A stretch of DNA of 64,000 bases, from assembly GCF_037975245.1 (NCBI RefSeq), contig NC_092582.1:9325501-9389500 (forward strand), written 5' to 3'. This document shows positions 57,701 through 64,000 of the stretch, piece after piece (position 1 is the first letter of the stretch; each line of letters opens with the position of its first letter). The position numbers and the translations under genes are program-made. Under the pieces are notes generated by a model, which worked only from the letters and a program-made list of their open reading frames with translations, did no database searches and had not been told where the DNA came from. The stretch is from Apostichopus japonicus. Lineage: Eukaryota; Echinodermata; Holothuroidea; Aspidochirotida; Stichopodidae.

Positions 57701-60390
57701 GTTGAAAGTTGCAAATTTTTCGACTTTAATGCCACCATATGAAGTAAGATTTAAATAGATAAGCTAGTTATGTATGTCGTTATGGCATAGTGGAGTCAGT
57801 GAGGTTGAGAAAAATCATAGAAAAGGACGCAAAATGCTGCTTTAACTTTCAAGACATTATGATGACATTGGTTTCAGAGCAGACACCACTAACATTCTAC
57901 CTTGAAAGTGTGAAAAGACAAACAGAGAGAAATAAAATGTTGGACTACTAGATCCTGGAGGCACTATGACATCACAGATTTACTTCGCTCCTCTCTTACC
58001 TGTCCCCCACTCCACTGCTGCACTTTCCCATCTACCTAACTACACACGTACTGGAAACATTTAAGCACTGCGCCCTCTCTCCCTGGGCTCCCACCCACTA
58101 ACACCCCCTTCCGAATCTACCACTTAGGAAGACACTACAAGTTTTTGTTAGGGACTTTTGCATAACTATTTTCACCTGTTTCTTATGTTTTTTAAGCATA
58201 TTTTGTCACTTACTAAACTCTCCTTCCCTGTACAAAATGACAGTTCCCAGACAATTTTTTAACTTAGATATCTCACAAACAGAACAAGATTTGCTGTTTG
58301 CGGGAGTTGTTTTTCACAAAGCTATCCGTGATTATAAGTCAACGATGATGATAGTTGGCTTTGTGTCACTTTGAAAAGAAGTATAAATGTTAAACCAAAA
58401 GCTCTGAATGGTAGGTAGGAACCATATTGTGATCTAATGGACACAGTGTCCGAATGATTCAAAATATTGTTAAGGCTGTCTAATTCCCCTCCACCTTGTT
58501 TTCCCTTAAACCCTGACTTCTCTAGTCAAGACATAATGAAAAGTACTATGGACTCATTTCAAGCTATTTTACACACACACGTCTGTATACAGTGTAAACA
58601 GAGTAATGTTGATTAATTAAGAATGGAAAAGAAAAGGCTAAAGAGAGAATTCTGACGGTATAATGAAGTGAGTGTTCTCTGTGGAGGCTTGCTGACAACC
58701 AGTGGGTGTGAGAAACCCATTCATCTTCCTCAGAGTGATTTAGTCTTCTTCATCTGTAAATACAAGCAAGCCAATGGTGTATATATAGCTGTTGCTTAGG
58801 CTTGAGACAACTTGGTATACTGTATGTATAGCTTTTAAGTGTTAATGCTGGGTATTGTTTGTATCAAGCTATGTTGTACGTTTAATATTGGTAGCAAAAT
58901 AAAAATGAATCCAGGGACGTAGCCAAAGGGAGCAGGGGGAGCGGTTTCCCCCCCCCCCCCCTTCAGTGTCAATTTTTTTTTAAAAACTGTTGTTTTTAGC
59001 ATGGTATACTATTTTGTCAGTGCTCTTTTGATCTTGATTCTTGAATACTTGTCAGCTCTGTTAACTTGATTATCATCTAAGTAACATTCAGGGCTACTGA
59101 TTCAGCTTCTTACTTAGTTTGGCAGATGCAATTAGCTAAATTTAGCCTCTGTAGCCTATTACAAGCCTACAGTTGGCCACTCATAATAAAATACATATTG
59201 CCTACCTATAGCCTGTACTCGATGGAGTGTCACGAACCGTATGCACAACAACGTCGACAACGTTCGTTCTCATCCTTTCTATGATTCGTCCGAAGTTGTT
59301 GCACGAACAGCATGTTGTGTAGCTAAGCTAGCAATCGTATGTGATACACGCTTCCTATAAATGATTATTACACTGCTAATACACTGCAATAACGATATTT
59401 GTTTTCAGGCCACTGCACATCTGGCTGTCTTACCAAATATGAAAGTTTATATTATCCATCAGATAAGACATTCATTGGACAATAAACAAGAATCATCCTA
59501 CTGGAAAAATTGTAAAAGAGCACAATGTTTGTCTTTCTATGATATCATATGAGGATGATGAAACTGGCAAAACATTGCACCAGATCGCATCTAAGGACCT
59601 TCAATTGTTCAAAAATATCTCAAAGGGGGTTACCCCCTCCCCTTAGACCCCTCCCCATATCAACCACAAAATGTGCACCCCCTTACGTCGCTGAATGAAT
59701 CTGCCATGTCAAAGTCACACCCATGTTTTTTCAAATGGACATTAATTGATGGAAATAAATTGATTGGGGTATGAGGTAATATTCACATCGATCATCTGTT
59801 GCATCGTTAACTCTGTCAAATCACTGGAGTACATTTCAATGTATAATGTACTAATGTTTTTTTTCTGTTGTGTTGTTTAGGTTGCTTCTTATGGCCAACA
59901 AATATAATATTACTATGTAGATAATAATTAATTTAGTGCTCAAATTTTGTGTAGCAGTTTCTTGAGGCTCCAAAGTTTGTCTCTTATTAAATACTGTTTA
60001 TTGTGTAAAAACCTGCTCTGTACATCTTTGGACCTTGCGTAGCAATTTGACGATTTTTTGTAGCATTTTATGATCCAATACTAGATTAAAAAAAAAAAAA
60101 ATACTAGACTAAAATTATTCCCTACTATGGACTACGCCACCGTAGATGTAAACATGTGGTGTTTTGAAAGAACAATTTTTCTTTTCATTTCATTATTGAC
60201 TATCTATAGGTACCCCAGTCTTCATCTCTGGAGTTTGCGAGCCAGTCTCAACAGTTTGAAGTTGTAACAAATTCGAACTTACCGATAGATGATCAAGAGT
60301 TATTGACCTGGGTCAGAGACGAATTTGGGAACGTGACCTCATTTTCAGCCATTCATGACGTAGATGAAATAGGGCTTTTCACAGCAGCAG
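33571..60390 (+). CDS. TGFBR3: Betaglycan / TGF-beta receptor type III-like co-receptor, 5' part (continues past window)
   Basis: Coding starts at ATG 33727; exons 33571-33793, 46596-46918 and 60210-60390 join in frame (phases 1 and 0, leaving phase 1 open) for 190 residues. A 22-residue signal peptide (basic, then LQLLLYLSFAISS) is followed by the start of the betaglycan orphan domain: two cysteines about 25 residues apart, RQVHVINY, LVIVLNSNVSVTWEVELL, then SSLEFASQSQQFEVV and ELLTWVRDEFGNVTSF. Human betaglycan has the same order (EVHVLNL, VVFLLNS, FSSANFSL, LLNWARKEYGAVTSF); endoglin is more distant. NVS and NVT are possible N-glycosylation sites. Betaglycan presents TGF-beta2 and inhibin to signalling receptors. 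The second half of the orphan domain, ZP region, membrane segment and tail lie beyond the right edge. Confidence 0.85.
34440..35300 (+). repeat. AGGTCA-rich degenerate repeat block 1
   Basis: About 130-150-base units: AGGTCAAAGTTCATTTGGGT, AGGTCAAATTGTGAAAACCT, TGTAAACATGATATCTCAAG, then ACAGATCTCATT and GTACAAGAAGCCT. At least five degenerate units. DR1+DR4 half-site sets lie at 34703-34725 and 34837-34859, and a DR1 at 34983-34995. Confidence 0.8.
35452..35600 (+). repeat. TTTACTTCGCTCC family, variant copy
   Basis: Begins TACTTTGCTCGGACTCTCTT and continues ACCTGTCTCTCACTC, TGCACTTTCCTATGTACCTA, ACATTTGGAAACATTTTAGC. Belongs to the subfamily also at 42583, 55840 and 57979. Confidence 0.75.
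37025..37205 (+). mobile_element. tRNA-derived SINE-like element
   Basis: A B-box-like GCAGGTTTGAGTCCAGGCC (about 37072-37090) is followed by CTGTGTCCTTGGGCAAGGCA and ACCCAGGTGTATAAATGGG. The B box then the TGTCCTTGGGCAAG block also occurs, inverted, at 56205-56498. The A-box half is degenerate. Confidence 0.6.
38637..38780 (+). repeat. TTTACTTCGCTCC family copy
   Basis: TTTACTTCGCTCCTCGCTTA, CCTGTCTCCTCACAACC, CTACAGTGCCTA, CCTGGTAAAATAATAACACT, GTGCGCCCTCTATGACCGG, CTTCTCATTCTACCA. One of the best-preserved copies. Confidence 0.85.
39480..39690 (+). repeat. Dispersed repeat, copy 2 (CAAATTTTGTG family)
   Basis: CCAAATTTTGTGTAGTAGTT, GGCTCTGAACTCTTGTCTC, TTACATCTTTACACT and ATACTGG blocks in the same order as 27195-27345 and, in part, 59930-60080. 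Confidence 0.65.
40353..40445 (+). repeat. TTTACTTCGCTCC family, 3'-truncated copy
   Basis: TTTACTTTGCTCCTCGCTTA, CATGTCTCCCCACAACCTCA, TACCGTGCCTAGAATGAAC. Lacks the GCGCCCTCTATGACCGG part. Confidence 0.75.
41090..41430 (+). repeat. AGGTCA-rich degenerate repeat block 2
   Basis: Same family as 34440-35300: AGGTCAAAGTTCATTTGC at 41226 (a DR1), CATGATAACTCCAACAGTGA, and AAGAATCCTATTGTT. About two units. Confidence 0.7.
41633..41698 (-). mobile_element. tRNA-like sequence, head of a SINE or tRNA pseudogene
   Basis: On the minus strand: GGAGTG ... TTAGCTCAGTGGTTAACG (A box/D arm) ... CCGGTTCGAGTC (B box/T arm) ... CACTCC, a 6-bp acceptor stem pairing with GGAGTG. The anticodon stem is weak and there is no clear poly(T) terminator, so a functional tRNA is doubtful. 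Confidence 0.7.
42583..42705 (+). repeat. TTTACTTCGCTCC family, variant copy
   Basis: TTTACTTCGCTCCTCTCTTA, CCTGTCTCCCACTCC, TGCACTTTCCCATCTACCTA, GGAACGTTTTAGCACTGGGA. Confidence 0.8.
44146..44512 (+). repeat. About 33-bp minisatellite, 11 copies
   Basis: Unit CCATGGTYAACAAWGATGTA followed by a short CTGTACNTGTAGG linker; copies start at 44146, 44179, 44212 and so on, with small length variation. Every unit starts with an NcoI-like CCATGG palindrome. Confidence 0.93.
45905..46150 (+). repeat. Dispersed repeat related to 55530-55740
   Basis: Shared ordered blocks: TTAGCTGCCAA, ACATTTTCAG/TCATTTTCAGGTC, ATGACATCATYC, CTGCTGT(T/GG)GCC, TACAAAATAT. Both copies lie a few hundred bases upstream of a TTTACTTCGCTCC-family copy. 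Confidence 0.55.
46341..46490 (+). repeat. TTTACTTCGCTCC family copy flanked by a 19-bp direct repeat
   Basis: Flanks TCACTCAAGTTGTCTGTAT (46323-46341) and TCACTCAGGTTGTCTGTAT (46505-46523) differ at one base. The insert carries the CTACCGTGTCTAGTATG and CACTGTGCACC blocks of the family. It lies just 73 bases upstream of the TGFBR3-like exon at 46596. Confidence 0.8.
46596..46918 (+). CDS. TGFBR3: TGFBR3-like orphan-domain exon A
   Basis: Pyrimidine-rich acceptor (CTCTCTCCCTCTCTTGTAG) and donor TTTGTG|GTAAGT. Encodes the first orphan-domain subdomain from VLTDSSKC to SLFRFV: 107 full codons after completing a split Val. The open frame continues into the intron by chance to 47176. Confidence 0.87.
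47225..47330 (-). repeat. TTTACTTCGCTCC family, inverted copy
   Basis: Reads GGAGGGTGCACAGT, TTCATTCTAGGCACAGTAGA, GGTGACAGGTAAGCTTGTCA on +, the reverse complement of the family core. The GACAGGTAAG on this strand looks like a strong splice donor but is unlikely to be used in phase with flanking exons. Confidence 0.75.
47969..48027 (+). repeat. 14-bp tandem repeat
   Basis: CCTTAATACTCAAA repeated about four times. Confidence 0.9.
48815..49070 (-). mobile_element. tRNA-derived SINE, copy 1
   Basis: On minus, a tRNA Leu/Ser-like head GTGGCTGAGTGGATAAAGGC (A box) ... GTTCCGGGTTCAATACCCGG (B box with T-stem) with room for a long variable arm, then a body containing AGATTGAAAA-type and GAATTGGAAGCCACC blocks. 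Body matched in order by 49895-50085. Confidence 0.75.
49895..50085 (-). mobile_element. tRNA-derived SINE, copy 2 (decayed head)
   Basis: Same body as 48815-49070 (on +: AAGGGCTTATRGATYACAAC, GGTGGCTTCCAATTCAACA, GTAGATTGCT, ACCTCCCGATTG). The head is truncated and B-box bases are lost. Confidence 0.7.
50513..50590 (+). repeat. 11-bp tandem repeat
   Basis: GGTAGTGTGTA repeated about seven times, with TACTGTGTAGG variants at the left. Confidence 0.95.
51085..51260 (+). repeat. GGGCCCAAA-rich repeat, copy 1
   Basis: AAATGCATTTTGGGACACAT, TCTTTGGGCCCAAATAAG, TGGTATACAGTTGTTGGTTA, CCATCTGGGCCCA, AATTCCGG. The same series recurs at 52010-52300. Confidence 0.8.
52010..52335 (+). repeat. GGGCCCAAA-rich repeat, copy 2 with internal repetition
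   Basis: AAATGCATTTTTGGACACAT, TTCTTTGGGCCCAAATTA, GGTATAATAGTTGCTGGCTA, TCATCTGGGCCCAC, then a second AAATGCAGTTTGGGACACAT round. Low coding potential despite open frames on both strands. Confidence 0.8.
52897..53161 (+). repeat. TTTACTTCGCTCC family insertion between 40-bp identical direct repeats
   Basis: Identical 40-base flanks at 52897-52936 and 53122-53161 (AATTAACAGTAAATGATAGT then TTGAGCAGTGCTGGGTATTT) bracket a 185-base insert. The insert carries the family core (TACTTCGCTCCTCGCTTACC, CTAGAATGTCCTGGTAACCT, GTGCACCCTCTATGATCGG) and an extra right part, CCCCTCCAAAGGGATCTCTG. Confidence 0.92.
55530..55740 (+). repeat. Dispersed repeat related to 45905-46150
   Basis: TTTAGCTGCCAAAGG, ACATTTTCAGCTGA, GATGACATCATCC, CTGCTGTTGCC, TACAAAATATCAC blocks in the same order. 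Confidence 0.55.
55840..55955 (+). repeat. TTTACTTCGCTCC family, variant copy
   Basis: TTTACTTCGCTCCTCTCTTA, CTCCACATCTTCACTTTCCC, CATTGGAACGTTTCAGC. Confidence 0.8.
56205..56498 (-). mobile_element. tRNA-derived SINE, long copy
   Basis: On minus: GCCAATTTGCTAAGGCGTC (A box), GCTGGTTCGATTCCAGCC (B box), GTGTCCTTGGGCAAGATGC, GGGTACCTGTGAGG, and an end AAAGCGCTATATAAAAAGC. A nearly complete tRNA-headed element of about 290 bases, with a 3' end of the TATATAGCGCTTTACA type shared by many invertebrate repeats. Confidence 0.8.
56930..57040 (-). repeat. TTTACTTCGCTCC family, inverted copy
   Basis: On +: AGAGGGCGCACAGTGTGAAA, TTCATTCTAGGCACGGTAGA, TTGTGGGGAGACAGGTAAGC. Shares with 47225-47330 the right-hand extension CTTGTCAC..TAAATATCCAA. 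Confidence 0.8.
57227..57845. mobile_element. TTAA-flanked inverted-repeat element, copy 2 (619 bp)
   Basis: Begins TTAAAGCAGCACTTTGCGTT and ends ACGCAAAATGCTGCTTTAA; TTAA at both outer edges. Right two-thirds is about as similar to 30900-31372 as expected of one family and same orientation. Lacks the internal duplication of copy 1. No protein. Confidence 0.87.
57979..58125 (+). repeat. TTTACTTCGCTCC family, variant copy
   Basis: TTTACTTCGCTCCTCTCTTA, CTGCTGCACTTTCCCATCTA, GGAAACATTTAAGCACTGCG, CCCACCCACTAACACCCCCT. Confidence 0.8.
58912..59693. mobile_element. Non-autonomous hAT-like DNA transposon (782 bp)
   Basis: Left end CAGGGACGTAGCCAAAGGG and right end CCCCCTTACGTCGCTG form imperfect terminal inverted repeats. 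Identical 8-bp duplications AATGAATC flank it (58904-58911 and 59694-59701). A poly(C) run follows the left end. No transposase frame. Confidence 0.88.
59930..60080 (+). repeat. Dispersed repeat, copy 3 (CAAATTTTGTG family)
   Basis: GTGCTCAAATTTTGTGTAGC, TTTGTCTCTTATTAAATACT, TACATCTTTGGACCTTGCGT and CCAATACTAGATT blocks in the same order as the copies at 27.2 and 39.5 kb. Confidence 0.6.
60210..60390 (+). CDS. TGFBR3: TGFBR3-like orphan-domain exon B
   Basis: Acceptor TATCTATAG at 60201-60209; donor GCAGCAG|GTAAGA at 60391. Encodes VPQSSSLEFASQSQ through ELLTWVRDEFGNVTSFSAI to LFTAA. It continues the preceding exon without a gap relative to betaglycan. It was missed as an open frame because it has no Met. 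Confidence 0.87.
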
Positions 60391-60675
60391 GTAAGATTTA
60401 GTGTTTGGACCAAATGCTATCATATCAATCGATAACATTGCTAGCACAACTGCTAGATGCAATATCAACAATTATGCTTCAATATAACCAGTTTTGTTTA
60501 TACATACATCGGTAAGTCAGAGACAGGTAAGTATCCTCGCTCGTTAGGTGTTGAGGCTCATGCTTCAATACATCAAACAACTTTCTGTTCTCTTTCGACA
60601 AACTAGCCTAAGTGATAGGGCAAAATGTAATTTGAGGTCACAAACTCAAATCAGAGGGAGGGTGGAGAGAGGTGT

Positions 60676-60740
60676 GGTTGTGGTGGGATAGGGGTATGGT
60701 TGTGGTGGGATAGGGGTATGGTTGTGGTGGGATAGGGAAT
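60676..60740 (+). repeat. 22-bp tandem repeat, 3 copies
   Basis: GGTTGTGGTGGGATAGGGGT followed by AT, three times, in a purine-rich tract just 3' of TGFBR3-like exon B. Confidence 0.93.
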
Positions 60741-61539
60741 GGGAGTTGTGGAGTGGGGGTGGGGAAGTAGATGAATCACTGGATGTTTTCTTTTTTTTTG
60801 GAAAGCAGTGTTCCAATGCACATATTTTATATGAGTTTTCTTCCAGCTACATATAACTTGTGTGTTGACTGTAAAGTAGTTCAAGTAGAATTACATGTAC
60901 TTATTGACCTCTATCCTTCTCTTACCTGTATCTAGCTTTTATTTCATTCCTTTATTCTTTATTTTCTTGCCATGTTAAGTACATTTAAGTAGTTTTGGGT
61001 TTGATGTACTTTAAGGCCCAATCAATAATCTCTCCTATAAACAAGTTGAGACACTTGATGGTGGTAAAGCTGCTGGTACAGTAACACTCAAGATGGCGTC
61101 ATCATCCTAGTCTTCCTTTTCTTCTTGTTTGAGTTTTGTAGGTTAAACTTTATCCCGCACTGATCAGGTACTGCAGGTAGTTGCACTTCCCCTTCAGCAC
61201 TTGACGCAAGATGGTATGGCAATTAGGCAATTATCTTTGAACTTGTCAGGAGTGCAATTTGGAACAAATTGTTTCCTCTGTTCCTCAGACGTTTTGTCGG
61301 AACAGGGAAAGAAGACACGGGTCAAATACTTTTTGACGCTTTTTTCTTTCTTTCCTTTCTTAAATTGACACACAACCTGTTGTTGTTGTTGTTGACTGCT
61401 GTATGTGTACTTGTAAGAATATGAAGATGTGTAGGGACTTTGAGTACAGCAAATTCTGATTGATTCCTTGCCAAAGGCAGAAGGAATCTGTGCGATGGTG
61501 ATGGGTTGTGTATGGGTGTACGTGTGTATGTGACACTCT

Positions 61540-62330
61540 GCTCTAACTTCAGAAGGGTAACTGGGGTACATTTCATATTTGGTATGTAGGTTCCCCTTAG
61601 GTAGAACTGGTTTGGGATTGTTGTTCATATTTGTCAAAGGTCATTTGAGTTCAGCACGGGTCAAACTTGGTGTGTAGCTTGCTGTTGGTGAATAGACTAT
61701 CTGTATTTTTTTTCATGAATGTCAAAGGTCATTTGAGGTCAACAGAGAGAAGAAAGGGTGAAAATCTTGTAAACATGATATCTCAAGCAATGTTGCCTGT
61801 GCAGTTCTTATATTTGGCATGTGGATTCCCTGTAATTAGTTCAGCAAACCCTATTCTTTGTGCTGGGGTCAGCAGGGGGAAAAATGTAAATATATCAAAA
61901 GTGCTAAATCTCCAAAATCAGAAAATGAAAGGAGCTCATATATGCATGGTACGATAGCCTTGTATAGTTTGTACACAATTCGATGTAGGTCAGAGTTCAT
62001 TTAAGGTCAGCAGGTGTCATTACTTGAACACTTTGTAAATATGATATATCCAGATAAAACACTACACCAGCTACTGTAGTTATGGCTATGGCGTCTCTAT
62101 AATGAGTACAAGAACCCTATTGTATTTGGTGGTTGGTACAGGTCATTTGGGTTCAGCAGAGGTTACACTCTGGAAATTTTTAAGCATGACATCATACGAT
62201 AGGCAGTTTCATCAAATGTCATATTGGCATATACTTTCCTGTAATGAGTAGGAGAGCCCAGTAACTCTTTGTGAAGGTCAAAGCTCATTTGAGGTCAGCA
62301 AGGGAGGAGGAGGTGTTAAAACATTAAAAG
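61540..62330 (+). repeat. AGGTCA-rich degenerate repeat block 3
   Basis: Same family as 34440-35300, five to six units. DR4 AGGTCA-tttg-AGGTCA at 61726-61741, and combined DR1+DR4 at 61987-62009 and 62275-62297. An isolated further unit is at about 62915-62955. Confidence 0.8.
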
Positions 62331-62868
62331 TACTGCAGCTGGATATTTTTGTTTTCACGTTGAGACTTCTAATTTGCTTCAAGTCGGTCGGTTGTTAAAG
62401 GTTAGCAAAATTCAATGCCTGAAAACCTTTCTTCCTAGTTAGGGATGTGGTCAGTAATAAGCATTGGGTTTCAGCATGACATTTTGTTTAATGACATGGT
62501 GTAAAGGAAAGCACATAATTGGTCCGATCTTAATTGATAATTGATATTGTTGTTATGAAGTTGAGATTTGCATTTTTACAAACCTAATTAGTAATTCCTG
62601 AAAGTTTACACTATGTCGGGGTAATATTTCTTTGCTCTCACTATCTTGGTATACATACATGCTCCCACCATACTTAATTGGTACAGGTTTAAGATGCTGT
62701 TTAAGCTGTATCTAAGTTTAATCAGAATTACTGGGCAATATATCTTAAACTGCTCTGACCTCTCCATATATTAAAGACCTCAGGGATTTAACTTGCCACA
62801 AAACACTCGACCTTTAATCAAGTACAGTTGCCCCATTATTGCTTGTTACAAGTACATTTAGTGACAGA

Positions 62869-62908
62869 TATTGTCCAAATATTGCCCAAATATTGCCCAA
62901 ATATTGCT
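62869..62908 (+). repeat. 12-bp tandem repeat
   Basis: CCAAATATTGCC repeated about three times. Confidence 0.85.
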
Positions 62909-64000
62909 GATTGAAAGTCATTTGAATTCAACAGAGGTCAAAGTCTGGAAACCTTATAAGTTTTGCAAATGCAATTATTTCTATGATGAATGGCTTTTCT
63001 GTGTCACAAACTGTCATAGGATTTGACCAATTCCTCTTTTTAAGTGGCTGAGAGGGTCTCCATTTTCACTAATAATGACTGTTTTATTTGTTATCAATAT
63101 CCAGAAGGGTAATACATTTGCAATGACCAAGTTATCTGTTATGGATGTTCTGGTACTTGACTTCAGGACACATTTCCTCATTTGCTCTATCAATCAGACC
63201 TGTGATACCATACACAGTGTTAAGTTATAAGGCAAGGAATCACTAAGCCGGCTGGCTTTCTGTTTTTTTTCGATATTACGAATTTATAACTGTTTCACAG
63301 TTAAGCAAATTTTCTCAGACCTGTACATGTTCAAGACTTTTGTTTTGAATTAACTGTTGTGTTGACAAACATGGAGCATGTAAATGTTATTGTCTAAATG
63401 TTTGATTGGCGCGTTCTCAGGGAATGGGTAAAAGTTTGATGAAAATGTACATTTTCATCTTTGTGTGATCATTTGCTGCAAATAAGAAACAAGAAAGATT
63501 GTGTAGACGGTCACGATTGGATTAAGGATTAATTAATCCATCCATTGAATCTCATTAAGTTTACTTTTGAATTATTTATCAGTAATTATTCCTCTCTACT
63601 GAATCCCATTATGCGTACATATCATACACCATTCGTAGATGCATGTTGTGTGCTGTAGTAATGAATCGACAAGTACTTTATAAATCACTAAAATGTTTGC
63701 TCTTGTTGAGAGGTTTAGAAAACACTCTAACTAGTCATTACCTAAATATATAACCATATGCTGAAATGTAAATTAAACTTCACCACTTTAAACATTGAAG
63801 TTAATAGAACAACATGTGTAACAAAGAATCATATAACACAATGGTAGACTATTTGTATAAAAACGTTTGTTGCTCTGCAATGAAAATGATTAACACAGCT
63901 TTGCGATTAAATTTATACTTGAAATGGAAAAACTCGCCTCCCTTTGTCTGATAGACGTAGATTTGCCTTTCTGTCTACATTAAGCACCAAGGATAAAGTG

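Larger units (their letters stand above)
46919..60209 (+). other. TGFBR3: TGFBR3-like intron, about 13.3 kb
   Basis: GT...AG bordered; no coding exon matching betaglycan was seen in it, and orphan-domain exons A and B join without missing residues. Contents are the repeats and mobile elements listed separately. Confidence 0.75.
60391..64000 (+). other. TGFBR3: TGFBR3-like intron, open to the right edge
   Basis: Starts with the donor GTAAGA. No further betaglycan exon is recognised in these 3.6 kb; the frames at 61194-61957 lie in AGGTCA-type repeats. Confidence 0.7.

Noticed and set aside
1202-58963. Scattered poly(G)/poly(C) runs (1.2, 7.6, 27.5, 36.5, 37.2, 39.4, 55.4, 58.9 kb) as a regulatory code
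   Set aside because: Simple homopolymer slippage tracts, one of them within a hAT-like element; no consistent spacing or partner motif.
61194-61957. Frames of 147 and 96 codons as TGFBR3-like exons
   Set aside because: They lie largely in AGGTCA-type repeats and do not match the betaglycan segment expected after VTSFSAI.
1-64000. CRISPR arrays, phage or bacterial mobile systems
   Set aside because: The window is intron-bearing animal DNA. The direct repeats are contiguous minisatellites, not repeat-spacer arrays.

Overview
This is a window of animal nuclear DNA. The genes are split by spliceosomal introns with GT...AG borders, intergenic DNA is AT-rich and non-coding, and there is dense interspersed repeat content. 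There are no bacterial operons, ribosome binding sites or CRISPR arrays. The gene complement (RNF26, DNLZ, LSM2, SLC39A7/ZIP7 and a betaglycan/TGFBR3-like receptor) and the repeat types point to an invertebrate deuterostome, most likely an echinoderm. That placement is inference, and the species cannot be fixed from the sequence alone.

Layout. RNF26-like membrane E3 ligase: single coding exon on +, 1815-3134. DNLZ (mitochondrial Hsp70 escort factor): two coding exons on +, 5761-7177. LSM2: four coding exons on -, 10153-11603, convergent with DNLZ. A cluster of tandem arrays occupies 13.1-14.9 kb. SLC39A7 (ZIP7 zinc transporter): four coding exons on -, 17059-20097. From 20.1 to 33.5 kb there is no recognised coding sequence, but there is a TTTACC-rich array, a TCG/TCA microsatellite and a non-autonomous hAT-like element with an intact 8-bp target duplication. 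From 33.6 kb to the right edge runs the 5' part of a TGFBR3-like gene on +: signal-peptide exon, then two orphan-domain exons, separated by introns of about 12.8 and 13.3 kb. The gene continues beyond the window.

The genes do not form a pathway. RNF26 acts at the ER membrane, DNLZ in the mitochondrial matrix, LSM2 in RNA processing and decay, ZIP7 in zinc release from ER/Golgi, and the betaglycan-like protein as a TGF-beta superfamily co-receptor at the cell surface. What links them is position: human LSM2 and SLC39A7 lie in the MHC region (6p21), and DNLZ and the betaglycan paralogue endoglin lie on 9q34, an MHC-paralogous region. The window may therefore be a remnant of proto-MHC linkage.

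The most interesting non-genic material is in the TGFBR3-like introns. It includes repeats carrying combined DR1+DR4 arrangements of AGGTCA-type nuclear-receptor half-sites, two TTAA-flanked inverted-repeat elements, a second hAT-like element, tRNA-derived SINEs, and many copies of a family beginning TTTACTTCGCTCC, two of which are flanked by unusually long direct repeats. No new defence or enzymatic system was seen.
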